This document shows positions 1 to 7,193 of a DNA stretch of 64,000 bases, one piece after another (the stretch's first letter is position 1; every line of letters begins with the position of its first letter). Below the pieces are notes generated by a model. That model was given only the letters and a program-made list of their open reading frames with translations, was not told where the DNA came from and searched no databases. The DNA lies in assembly GCA_900116485.1 (NCBI GenBank), contig FPAX01000003.1, positions 124,001-188,000 on the forward strand, given 5' to 3'. A program made the translations under genes and the position numbers. Source of the stretch: Selenomonas sp. GACV-9 (lineage in GTDB: Bacteria; Bacillota; Negativicutes; Selenomonadales; Selenomonadaceae).

Positions 1-2146
1 CGAAGTCCGCAAGGAATCCCTTGACGAACTGATAGAACGGCAGACCGCCCTCATCCGCATAGCGGCCAGCCTGCGAGAGGTAACCAGCCAGACGCGAAGC
101 AACCACCTGATGTGCCGAACGCTGCAGGTTGAGCTCCATCGATGCCTGCTCCTGCTCCAGCAGCTCACGCACACGCTTCTTGTCCGTGAACTGGCTCTGC
201 GTCAGGATTTCCTGCAGCAGCTGCAGCAGCTCCGGGAGTTTTTCCTTGAGCACCTTCGCCTTGATCTTGAACTTCGGCGCACAGGAATCCGGCTCACCAT
301 TCTTCGTATACGTCACGATATCATAGGTGATGCCACCAGTATGCAGGTTCTTGAGATTGGCAAGCTCTGCATAGCTGTGCTCACTGGTATCGACACTGCC
401 GATGATCTCGCTGAGCAGGAACGCATAGGGAAGCTGCTCCTGTGGTACCGACTGGGCATCGAAGAACAACGTCAGATACACGATGCCATGGGTCTCGACA
501 TCGCTGAAGAGCACCTTCGTGCCCGCAAGGTCGAGCTCCTTGAGGGGCAGATCATAGGCCTCACGGCGAATATCCGAGAGCCTCAGCACCGGGATCGTCG
601 CCAGTGCTTCCTCCGTCTCAGGGCTCTGCTGGCGCTCCTTGAGGGCCTTGGTCGCCGCGATGATATCGGCAATCTCCTGCTCGCTCATGGCTGCCTTCTT
701 CGCCGCCAGCTCTCGCTCCTGCTCCGCCTCGCGCTCAGCAGCCATGGTCTGGCTCGGTGCGAGCGTCAGCAGCGTCGCATGCGTATTCTGCAGGAAATAC
801 TTGCGGATAAGCCCCTCGAAATAGCCGTTGTCCAAGCCTTCCTTCATCGCCTGCAGGATTTTCTCATAGCGCAGGACTTCCTCCGGCTCACCGTCGTAAA
901 GCCAGGTCTTCATCGCACGGATGCCGTAGATGAGCCCCTTCGGTGCCGAGCCGAAATCCGACTCACGCAGCCGGAACTCCAGAAGGTTCAGCGACGCCTC
1001 CATCAGCGTGCGGTCCAGGCCCTCATCAGCAAGCTTCTTGAGCGTCGCCATGACCAGCTCATAGAACTTATCGGCGCGGTCAGTCTCCGAATTGTTCACG
1101 ATGATGCTGAAGAACGGCTGCAGCATATCCTCCTCGAAATTCGAGTCGACATCCTTGCCGATCTTGGCATCGATCAGCGCCTTGCGCAACGGTGCTGCTG
1201 GCGTGCGCAGCAGCGCATGCTCGAGGATCTCCAGCCCCATCATATCTGTCACATCAAGGCTGTCACCCACTACCCAGTTGAGCGACAAGAACGACTTCTC
1301 CGCCGTCTCATCATCCTTGCTGACCGGATACTCCTTTGCCACACGCTTGATTGCTGCAAACGACGGCTGACGGTCAATCTGCGAAGTCACCTCGATGCGG
1401 TCAAAGTGACTGAGATACTCGCTGTCCAGATACGCAAGCTTCTCCTCGATATCCAAATCGCCATAGAGATAGATATAGCTGTTCGACGGATGATAATACT
1501 TGCTATGGAACCCGACAAACATCTCCTGCGTCAGCTGCGGGATAGCCTCAGGATCACCGCCCGACTCATAGCCATACGTGGTATCCGGGAAAAGCGACGT
1601 CATGATGCGGCTTTCAAGCAGATCATCCGGTGCCGAAAGCGCGCCCTTCATCTCATTGTAGACGACGCCACTGTATTTCAGCGGCTCCTCCGGCGTCTCG
1701 ATCTCGTAATGCCAGCCCTCCTGCATGAGGATCTGCGGATTCTCGCGCATATTCGGATAGAATACCGCATCGAGATAGACATCCATGAGATTCTGGAAAT
1801 CCTTGTCGTTGCGGCTAGCCACCGGATACATCGTCTTATCCGGATACGTCATCGCATTGAGGAACGTATTGAGCGATCCCTTGACGAGCTCGACAAACGG
1901 CTCCTTGAGCGGATACTTGCGGCTGCCGCAAAGCGTCGAATGCTCGACGATATGCGCGACACCCGTATCGTCAACAGGCGGCGTGCGGAAAGAAATCGAG
2001 AAAACCTTATTATCATCATCATTCTGCAGGAAAAAGACCCGCGCGCCCGTCTTCTCATGCTCGAACACCCAGGCCGTCGAATCTGTCTCCGGCAAATCAC
2101 TTTTGCGTATTACCTTGAAACCATGAATCATATCGCTAGTGGTCAA
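1..2146 (-). CDS. M16C-family zinc metallopeptidase (presequence-protease-like), C-terminus cut by window edge
   Basis: The reading frame is open from a TTG start to the left edge, giving about 715 residues; the family is usually near 970, so the C-terminal quarter is missing. The inverted zinc motif HxxEH is visible as H65-I-V-E68-H69, followed by the CGSRKYPLKEPF and LNAMTYPDKTMYP blocks typical of PreP/Cym1-type M16C peptidases, which degrade peptides in a closed chamber made of two homologous halves. The TTG start is chosen because a GGGGGAG ribosome-binding site lies about 6 nt upstream; the next in-frame ATG is 15 nt further in and too far from that site. No signal peptide is seen, so it is probably cytoplasmic. 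Substrate is unknown. Confidence 0.9.
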   Translation of the reverse strand, partial: MTTSDMIHGFKVIRKSDLPETDSTAWVFEHEKTGARVFFLQNDDDNKVFSISFRTPPVDDTGVAHIVEHSTLCGSRKYPLKEPFVELVKGSLNTFLNAMTYPDKTMYPVASRNDKDFQNLMDVYLDAVFYPNMRENPQILMQEGWHYEIETPEEPLKYSGVVYNEMKGALSAPDDLLESRIMTSLFPDTTYGYESGGDPEAIPQLTQEMFVGFHSKYYHPSNSYIYLYGDLDIEEKLAYLDSEYLSHFDRIEVTSQIDRQPSFAAIKRVAKEYPVSKDDETAEKSFLSLNWVVGDSLDVTDMMGLEILEHALLRTPAAPLRKALIDAKIGKDVDSNFEEDMLQPFFSIIVNNSETDRADKFYELVMATLKKLADEGLDRTLMEASLNLLEFRLRESDFGSAPKGLIYGIRAMKTWLYDGEPEEVLRYEKILQAMKEGLDNGYFEGLIRKYFLQNTHATLLTLAPSQTMAAEREAEQERELAAKKAAMSEQEIADIIAATKALKERQQSPETEEALATIPVLRLSDIRREAYDLPLKELDLAGTKVLFSDVETHGIVYLTLFFDAQSVPQEQLPYAFLLSEIIGSVDTSEHSYAELANLKNLHTGGITYDIVTYTKNGEPDSCAPKFKIKAKVLKEKLPELLQLLQEILTQSQFTDKKRVRELLEQEQASMELNLQRSAHQVVASRLAGYLSQAGRYADEGGLPFYQFVKGFLADF

Positions 2147-2187
2147 CAAATCTCCCCCTCATCTATACATCAATCTCTACTATTATA

Positions 2188-3177
2188 TCACATCGTACCC
2201 TCGCGTAGTAACCCCTGCAATTCCTCACGCGTAACCGCATACGTACCGACGCGCGCCACGACCCTGCTGGCCGCCAGATTGGCAAGATATGCACCCTCAC
2301 GCGGATTGAGGCCGCCAGCCAGAGCAAGCGCTAATACCGCCGCAATCGTATCGGTAGCACCGAGCACATCGAAAAGCTCCTGAGCCTTTGTCGGGATATG
2401 CTTGACCACATCATTTCCCACCAGCGACAGCCCCTTCTCCGACCGCGTTACGATGACGTTACGCACGCGGTATTTGCGCATCAGATAATGTGCCGCCTTC
2501 TCGATGGCAGCATCATCATTTTCCACTGGCTGCAGCAATACCTGATTTACGCGTTTCATATTCGCCACCACATAGTCAGCATGCGCATAGTTTACCCAGT
2601 TGTGCCCGCTCATATCGACCACGACGGGCACGCCATGATTATGGCAAAGCTCGATGATCTTCGCACACGACTTCTCCGTGCAGGCGCCATTGTCATGATC
2701 GGAGATGATCACACAGTCAAGGCTCTCATTGAGCCGGCCGGCAATATACTGCTGGAACTCCTTTGCGTACGTCTCATCCACTGCCCCGACCTGCTCAAAA
2801 TCCAGGCGGAACATCTGCTGATTGCCGCTCATGATACGCACCTTCGTCGTCGTCGGACGATCCGTGCGGATAAGCCCCGCACTGTCGATGCCATAATCGG
2901 CCAGTTTCTCGACCATGCTCACACAGTGCGCATCATCCCCGACGAACCCCGACAGCCCCGTCTGACAGCCAAGCACCGACAAGTTGTAGGCAATATTGGC
3001 ACCGCCGCCGAGCTTCTCATTCGACGAATGTACCCGCGTAATCGGCACCGGCGCCTCCCCTGAGATACGCGTCACCTCACCATAGTAATACTTGTCCAGC
3101 ATGATATCGCCAACTACCAACACCTTGCAAGCCGACGTCTTCTCCTCCAAGAATTGGCATAACCGCTGATTATCCAT
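2188..3177 (-). CDS. rfaE1: D-glycero-beta-D-manno-heptose-7-phosphate kinase (RfaE1/HldE-N type)
   Basis: This 329-residue PfkB/ribokinase-fold protein starts VLVVGDIMLDKYYYGEVTRIS and has the GGGANIAYNL segment typical of RfaE domain I. That enzyme phosphorylates heptose-7-phosphate at C1 for ADP-heptose and LPS inner-core synthesis. The nucleotidyltransferase domain of bifunctional HldE is absent, so a separate RfaE2 is expected elsewhere. The frame extends 67 codons further upstream, but the ATG here has a GGGGAGGA site 6 nt before it and begins the conserved region. The catalytic anion-hole motif, normally GAGD, reads GATD (Asp276). It lies 41 bp downstream of the peptidase start on the same strand, so they need not be co-transcribed. 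Confidence 0.85.
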   Translation of the reverse strand: MDNQRLCQFLEEKTSACKVLVVGDIMLDKYYYGEVTRISGEAPVPITRVHSSNEKLGGGANIAYNLSVLGCQTGLSGFVGDDAHCVSMVEKLADYGIDSAGLIRTDRPTTTKVRIMSGNQQMFRLDFEQVGAVDETYAKEFQQYIAGRLNESLDCVIISDHDNGACTEKSCAKIIELCHNHGVPVVVDMSGHNWVNYAHADYVVANMKRVNQVLLQPVENDDAAIEKAAHYLMRKYRVRNVIVTRSEKGLSLVGNDVVKHIPTKAQELFDVLGATDTIAAVLALALAGGLNPREGAYLANLAASRVVARVGTYAVTREELQGLLREGTM

Positions 3178-3292
3178 AACGCATCCTCCCCACATCATAT
3201 TTATGCTTAATGTATTCGCGCCACAAAGATAAAATCCTGCCAGTATACTTTCAGACGAAGCTTTTATGTATACATCAGATTTTATAGAATTT

Positions 3293-3330
3293 ATGTTCTG
3301 AATATGGTAGAATATATGTGTGGAGAACAT
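3293..3330. promoter_or_regulatory. Inverted repeat upstream of the Rpn-type gene, possible operator
   Basis: The arms ATGTTCT (3293-3299) and AGAACAT (3324-3330) flank a TAGAAT hexamer at 3309-3314 that could serve as a -10 box for the rightward nuclease gene starting at 3410. The repeat is short and the -35 region is not convincing, so the regulatory role is only a suggestion. The rest of the gap between the divergent genes shows no ORF or RNA. Confidence 0.25.
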
Positions 3331-3409
3331 ATATTTTCTATACAATACTCCTCTGCATATTGCAGAGACATCCATCATTATTTATAATAAGAAGAAAGGA
3401 AGGTTTACC

Positions 3410-4396
3410 ATGAAGCAGAGTCATGTCCCTACCGTACGTTCCTATGACCCCACCAACGATTTGCTCTTTAAGTTCGTCTTTGGTCGCGAAGAACGCAAAA
3501 ACATCACCTTGCAGCTCATCAATGATATTCTTGGTCGTGATGGTGACAACGCGTTTGTCGACCTGCAATTCCGCAATACGGAGATATCTCCCGACAAAGA
3601 TACCGATAAACTCGGCCGCCTTGATATCTTTGGTATTCTAAACGACGGCAGCCGTATCGACATTGAAATGCAAGTAGTCAACCGGCGCAACATGGAAAAA
3701 CGTACGCTTTTCTACTGGTCGCACATGTACCTGCACTTTGATTCCCTCCACACCGGTGACGATTACGGCACACTGAAACCTGCCATTTCCATCAACATCC
3801 TGCGCTACAGCTTTCTCCCCCAAGAGAATCCACATGCAGCCTATATCTTATATAACCCGGAAACCCACCATCGTCTGACCGATGATCTTGAAATCCACTT
3901 TCTCGAAATCCCTAAATACAAGGATAAACCCATCCAATCTATGGATCGCATCGAAAAATGGCTAGCATATTTCGCCAACAAACTCGATGAAAATCAAAAG
4001 GAGGAACTCGCAATGAAAAATACAGCCATCAAGGATGCTATGCAAGCATCTGACCGCTATATCATGGATGACACCGCCTACCGCGAATATATTGCCCGCG
4101 AATCGGCCATCTGGGACTACAACAGCGACCTCAAAGCAAACCTTGCCGAAGGATTCAAACAAGGACGTGAGGCAGGCATGCAACAAGGGCTTGAACAAGG
4201 GCTTGAACAAGGGCTTGAACAAGGCCTCCAACAGGGTCTCGAGCAGGGTCTCGAGCAGGGTCGCACCGAGGGTGAACGAAAAGCACACGAAACTATGGCC
4301 CTTGACATGTTGCGCGACAATATGGACATCAACCTGATCATGAAATACACTGGCCTGTCCGCCGACCGCATTGCTGAGCTTGCCAAAGAATTATAA
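3410..4396 (+). CDS. Rpn-family recombination-promoting nuclease / putative transposase (PD-(D/E)XK)
   Basis: The 328-residue protein begins with the typical SYDPTNDLLFKFVFGREERKNITLQLINDIL segment split by the usual spacing. It contains the nuclease core D-I-F-G (after KLGRL) and IDIEMQV, matching the D...ExQ pattern of the PDDEXK_2/Rpn family. These proteins are RecA-independent, recombination-promoting nucleases often found near mobile elements. Its C-terminus carries a Gln-Gly-Leu-Glu repeat (about residues 259-284) and a helical tail (DMLRDNMDINLIMKYTGLS) usual for the family. The start ATG is preceded by GAAAGGAAGG; an in-frame upstream ATG lacks a site. It sits at the edge of an IS-rich patch. 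Confidence 0.8.
   Translation: MKQSHVPTVRSYDPTNDLLFKFVFGREERKNITLQLINDILGRDGDNAFVDLQFRNTEISPDKDTDKLGRLDIFGILNDGSRIDIEMQVVNRRNMEKRTLFYWSHMYLHFDSLHTGDDYGTLKPAISINILRYSFLPQENPHAAYILYNPETHHRLTDDLEIHFLEIPKYKDKPIQSMDRIEKWLAYFANKLDENQKEELAMKNTAIKDAMQASDRYIMDDTAYREYIARESAIWDYNSDLKANLAEGFKQGREAGMQQGLEQGLEQGLEQGLQQGLEQGLEQGRTEGERKAHETMALDMLRDNMDINLIMKYTGLSADRIAELAKEL
4184..4255 (+). repeat. Six tandem 12-bp in-frame repeats within the Rpn-type gene
   Basis: Three identical CAAGGGCTTGAA units are followed by CAAGGCCTCCAA and two CAGGGTCTCGAG units, each encoding Gln-Gly-Leu-(Glu/Gln). The units are multiples of three, so copy changes would lengthen or shorten the linker without breaking the frame. Synonymous differences between the first and last units suggest two separate expansions. 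Confidence 0.9.
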
Positions 4397-4414
4397 CTAC
4401 CCCATGAAATAACA

Positions 4415-4452
4415 GAAACCGCCATTCTCACTTTGAAGAGAATGGCGGTTTC
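4415..4452. terminator. Bidirectional rho-independent terminator between convergent genes
   Basis: A perfect 15-bp stem (GAAACCGCCATTCTC and its complement) closes an 8-nt loop between the rightward nuclease gene and the leftward XRE gene. The last codons and stop of the XRE gene lie inside the hairpin. Confidence 0.75.
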
Positions 4453-4784
4453 TTGCTATCTATATTTGGATTATCCTGCAGCTCAAAATCAACCAACCGC
4501 GAAAAGAACTTCTGCTTGTCCTCCGGCAGACGCCGAAAACGCTCAAGCAAGGAAATCTCCTCAGGCAGCAGATGACTGTCATCCGGCTGGAACCCCAGCA
4601 AGTCATCGACGCGCACCTGAAACAGCGCCGCAATCTTCATCAGCATGACATTATTCGGGCTGCGCTGCCCCGCCTCGTAGTTCGCATAGGTAGCCCTGCT
4701 AATACCCATCCTATCTGCCACATCCTGCTGCCGCAGTCCACGAGCCGCGCGTATGCTCTGGAGATTCTTCGAAAGCTCCGTCAT
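4428..4784 (-). CDS. XRE-family HTH transcriptional regulator
   Basis: This 118-residue protein has a Cro/CI-type helix-turn-helix near its N-terminus (LRQQDVADRMGISRATYANYEAG, about residues 16-40) and no recognisable second domain beyond a helical tail (LLPEEISLLERFRRLPEDKQKFF). The start is set by GAGGAAGTGAG upstream and by the neighbouring stop at 4789, 4 bp away; the frame is open further upstream but would then overlap that gene. With the RHH gene it forms a two-gene unit resembling stress-responsive or antitoxin-like regulators. No toxin is recognisable nearby. Target genes are unknown. Confidence 0.75.
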   Translation of the reverse strand: MTELSKNLQSIRAARGLRQQDVADRMGISRATYANYEAGQRSPNNVMLMKIAALFQVRVDDLLGFQPDDSHLLPEEISLLERFRRLPEDKQKFFSRLVDFELQDNPNIDSKKPPFSSK

Positions 4785-4788
4785 AAAC

Positions 4789-4980
4789 TCACTTCCTCTG
4801 CTTCGTCTCCGCCTTTCCTCCCCCTGCCATATCTCCGAGCGCATACTCACAGCACTGCTGCACCAGGTTATTGACTGACACCTCCTGAGCCTTTGCCACC
4901 TCAGTAAGCCGCTCCAACAAATCTACAGGCAGACGAAATGTCTTATTCATCATCTCAGAGTTTTTCTTTACTATAAACAT
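4789..4980 (-). CDS. Small ribbon-helix-helix (CopG/Arc-like) DNA-binding protein
   Basis: The 63-residue product has the pattern of a ribbon-helix-helix protein: a short strand (NKTFRLPVDL) and two helices (LLERLTEVAKAQEVSVNNLVQQCCEYAL split as usual). The ATG at 4980 has GAGGCG 7 nt upstream; a second Met pair at residues 10-11 is a possible alternative start. It is followed after 4 bp by the XRE gene, so the two are probably co-transcribed. Many such proteins act as antitoxins or plasmid/IS regulators; here only DNA binding can be inferred. Confidence 0.6.
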   Translation of the reverse strand: MFIVKKNSEMMNKTFRLPVDLLERLTEVAKAQEVSVNNLVQQCCEYALGDMAGGGKAETKQRK

Positions 4981-5125
4981 TCAATCGCCTCATTTCCTTA
5001 AAACAAAACAACGCATAACAGAATCTTCCTATCCCTACATAGTTACACTTTCATTAATAAAAACTCAAACTTCGCAGTTGCAAAACTTCCCATTAAGTGT
5101 TAAATCAGTTTTTCTAAAATAAATA

Positions 5126-5193
5126 GCATAAGCCGTCTCCGTTTTGTATAATGAAAGCGACTAAAATTCACAACATAAACGGAGGGCTTATGC
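5126..5193 (+). promoter_or_regulatory. IS4-type transposase promoter nested in an RBS-sequestering inverted repeat
   Basis: The arms at 5126-5144 and 5177-5193 are near-perfect complements (GCATAAGCC...CTCCGTTT against AAACGGAGGGCTTATGC). The right arm contains the GGAGGG ribosome-binding site of the transposase starting at 5195. A TATAAT box (5147-5152) lies in the loop, with a weak TAGCAT 17 nt before it. RNA started from this promoter lacks the left arm and can be translated, whereas read-through RNA from outside would fold and hide the site, as known for several IS4-family elements. Confidence 0.5.
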
Positions 5194-5194
5194 C

Positions 5195-5551
5195 ATGAAT
5201 ATTGTAGCACATAATCATCAGTCTCTTGAACTTCTTTCTTCGAAAAACTCTCATTTTCTTGAAGAATTCCATATAGAGCAGATTATCAAAGCCTGTAATG
5301 CGTACAAAGTACGCGGCTTTTTCGTCAAAGATATATTCCAAGTCGCCTTTGAAAATGTTTTCAGCAGCAAATCATTATTCCAGAAACAACGGAAGCATTC
5401 AAGCTCCATCCCTTCTGCTAAGAACACCTTTTATCGCTTCATGAGTTCCAACAGCATCAATTGGCGCAAATTGCACCAGCTATTTTCCGTGTCGCCAAGA
5501 AACAACGTGGCCCTTTCTTGTATCTTCTTTCCGAGGAAGTGCAAGCGGTAA
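5195..5551 (+). pseudogene. Remnant of an IS4-family transposase (N-terminal part only)
   Basis: The 118-codon frame matches the N-terminal region of IS4-type transposases, with the block NTFYRFMSSNSINWRKLHQLF near its end. After about position 5490 the family pattern continues poorly in this frame; a +1 frame reads FRVAKKQRG, suggesting a frameshift, and the DDE catalytic core is absent. Its promoter and RBS region are preserved. The sequence runs into an opposed IS256-type remnant. It cannot encode an active transposase. Confidence 0.6.
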
Positions 5552-5613
5552 AAGGGGAACAAGCAATCTCGGTAAAAGCTGTTTGGTAAAAGAGGCCCAG
5601 CTTTTACGGAGAA

Positions 5614-5977
5614 TATAGCGTACGGAATTGCGGATAAGATGCACAATTCAACGCTGTGTAACTACTTGGGGAAAGATTGCTTTCGCCCCGTCTTCCAGGC
5701 CGGCAACACCATCCATGGAAAGAAATCTGAGGTCTTGAACACCACGAGCTTTCAGTTCATCGAAGATTTGCATCCAAGTATGTTTACTTTGGTAGATGCG
5801 ATATCTCACTGACCCATGCCACGTGCGTGCATTGTCGCAGCTGGCAACGCGCTCATGCTTTTCATATCCAAGATGATTTTCCATTTCGCCTTTCAACATA
5901 GACTCAAAAATAGGTCCGAAAATCTGCTGAGCAATCTGCTCGCCTGGGGTATTCGGTGTATCTTTACGTTTTGCCAT
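5614..5977 (-). pseudogene. Degenerate IS256-family (mutator-type) transposase fragment
   Basis: The frame starts MAKRKDTPNTPGEQIAQQIF, followed by ESMLKGEMENHLGY, typical of IS256-family N-termini. It then jumps directly to IFDELKARGVQDLRFLSMDG and GAKAIFPQVVTQR, so a large internal segment including a catalytic Asp region is missing. After VVTQR a TGA stands where the family has Cys (the next codons still read IVHLIRNSVRYI), so there is also a nonsense change. Family similarity ends near 5614. Both deletion and stop make this a dead copy. Confidence 0.7.
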
Positions 5978-6050
5978 TGTTACCTTCCTTGTCTATACTT
6001 GATTACCCCAGTATGGGGCATAAAATAGCTTTGCGCAAATTATTTTACGG

Positions 6051-6073
6051 CGGATTTACAATCTAAGTGCAAC
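6051..6073 (+). repeat. IS30 left terminal inverted repeat
   Basis: 23-bp end; its complement matches the right end with a few mismatches in the middle and a perfect 11-bp inner core. Confidence 0.8.
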
Positions 6074-6151
6074 ATCACATAACTCAAAATAAAATAACGC
6101 ATAGACCTCTAGTATAATGGTGTTTGCGACAACCCATTTCCAGGAGGAACT

Positions 6152-7135
6152 ATGCGTCATTACAAACATCTTACACTATATGAGAGAGAAAATCTACTAT
6201 TTCTTAGGGCCAAAGGCTATTCTATCACTGCCATAGCCGAAAGTATGGGGCGCAACAAAGGAACCATATCCCGAGAGCTTCGCAGGAACTCTGTTGGCGG
6301 TCAGTATATGCCAGTAGTGGCACAACACCAGTATCAGGCACGCCGTGCGTATTGCAACCCCCATAACAGGCTGGAATACACCAGTCTCTTGGAGCATGTG
6401 AAGCACAGGCTGCTCGAATGTCAGTGGTCTCCAGAAGAAATCGTCGGACGGCTGAGAGCCGAATATGGCAAGTGCGTAATAAGCACCACGACCATCTACC
6501 GTGCAATATACAGTGGATGGCTGAACGCCCCCAAAGCCTCCACGGCAAGCGTCATAAAGAAATTGAGGCACCGTGGCAAGCGCAGGAGGAAGCGCTCTGC
6601 TGATGAGAAGCGTGGCAAAATCCAGATCAGCCACGATATTACAGAACGCCCGGTAGGAGCCGAAAACCGTTCAGAAATAGGGCATTGGGAAGCTGATACC
6701 GTTGTTGGCCAGCAAGGAAAAGCCTGCCTTGTAACCCTTGTCGACCGAAAGAGCCGCTACCTTATTTGTGGCAAAGCTGACAAGAAAAATTCTCAGGCCG
6801 TCAGCAGGGCTATGATAGACCTGCTTCTTGGTGTCAAGGCCCTGTCGGTAACGCCTGACAGGGGCAAAGAATTTGCCCGTCATGCAGATGTGACAGAATA
6901 CCTGGATGGTTTGCCGTTCTACTTTCCGCAGCCTCACCAGCCATGGCAAAGGGGCTCCAACGAGAATACTAACGGCCTGCTTAGAGAATATTTCCCCAAG
7001 GGTAAGGACATAACAAAACTCTCTGATGACTACATACAGAGAAAAGTTGCTATGATGAACTTGCGCCCAAGGAAATGTCTTAACTACAGAACACCATATG
7101 AGGTCCATTTTGAGGAAGTGTTGCACTTAGCTTGA
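6152..7135 (+). CDS. IS30-family DDE transposase
   Basis: This 327-residue transposase has the N-terminal HTH (LTLYERENLLFLRAKGYSI, then AIAESMGRNKGTISRELRRN) and the full DDE core: Asp in IGHWEADTVVG, Asp in TPDRGKEFARH and Glu in RGSNENTNGLLREYFPKG. All catalytic residues are present and the length is typical, so it is probably active. The ATG is preceded by CAGGAGGAAC. The final codons and the TGA overlap the right inverted repeat. It is the only intact transposase in the window. Confidence 0.95.
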   Translation: MRHYKHLTLYERENLLFLRAKGYSITAIAESMGRNKGTISRELRRNSVGGQYMPVVAQHQYQARRAYCNPHNRLEYTSLLEHVKHRLLECQWSPEEIVGRLRAEYGKCVISTTTIYRAIYSGWLNAPKASTASVIKKLRHRGKRRRKRSADEKRGKIQISHDITERPVGAENRSEIGHWEADTVVGQQGKACLVTLVDRKSRYLICGKADKKNSQAVSRAMIDLLLGVKALSVTPDRGKEFARHADVTEYLDGLPFYFPQPHQPWQRGSNENTNGLLREYFPKGKDITKLSDDYIQRKVAMMNLRPRKCLNYRTPYEVHFEEVLHLA

Positions 7136-7142
7136 CAATCCG
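7120..7142 (+). repeat. IS30 right terminal inverted repeat
   Basis: 23-bp end complementary to 6051-6073; it includes the transposase stop codon. Confidence 0.8.
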
Positions 7143-7193
7143 TCTATATTTTCCTCCGTAGTATTGTTTGACTCTTACATTCATACGAAAAAA

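Larger units (their letters stand above)
6051..7142 (+). mobile_element. Intact IS30-family insertion sequence
   Basis: The 1092-bp element is bounded by 23-bp imperfect terminal inverted repeats (6051-6073 and 7120-7142), sharing an inner GTTGCACTTAG and an outer AATCCG. It contains a single full-length transposase gene whose stop codon lies inside the right repeat. No clear target-site duplication is visible, so the flanks may have rearranged after insertion. It lies between the IS256 remnant and the distal end of the polysaccharide locus. Confidence 0.85.

Noticed and set aside
110..2383. A 757-codon open frame on the plus strand
   Set aside because: It is antisense to the M16C peptidase, whose zinc motif and conserved blocks are clear on the minus strand.
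6041..7150. Target-site duplication of the IS30 element
   Set aside because: The bases just outside the two inverted repeats do not match over more than chance length.
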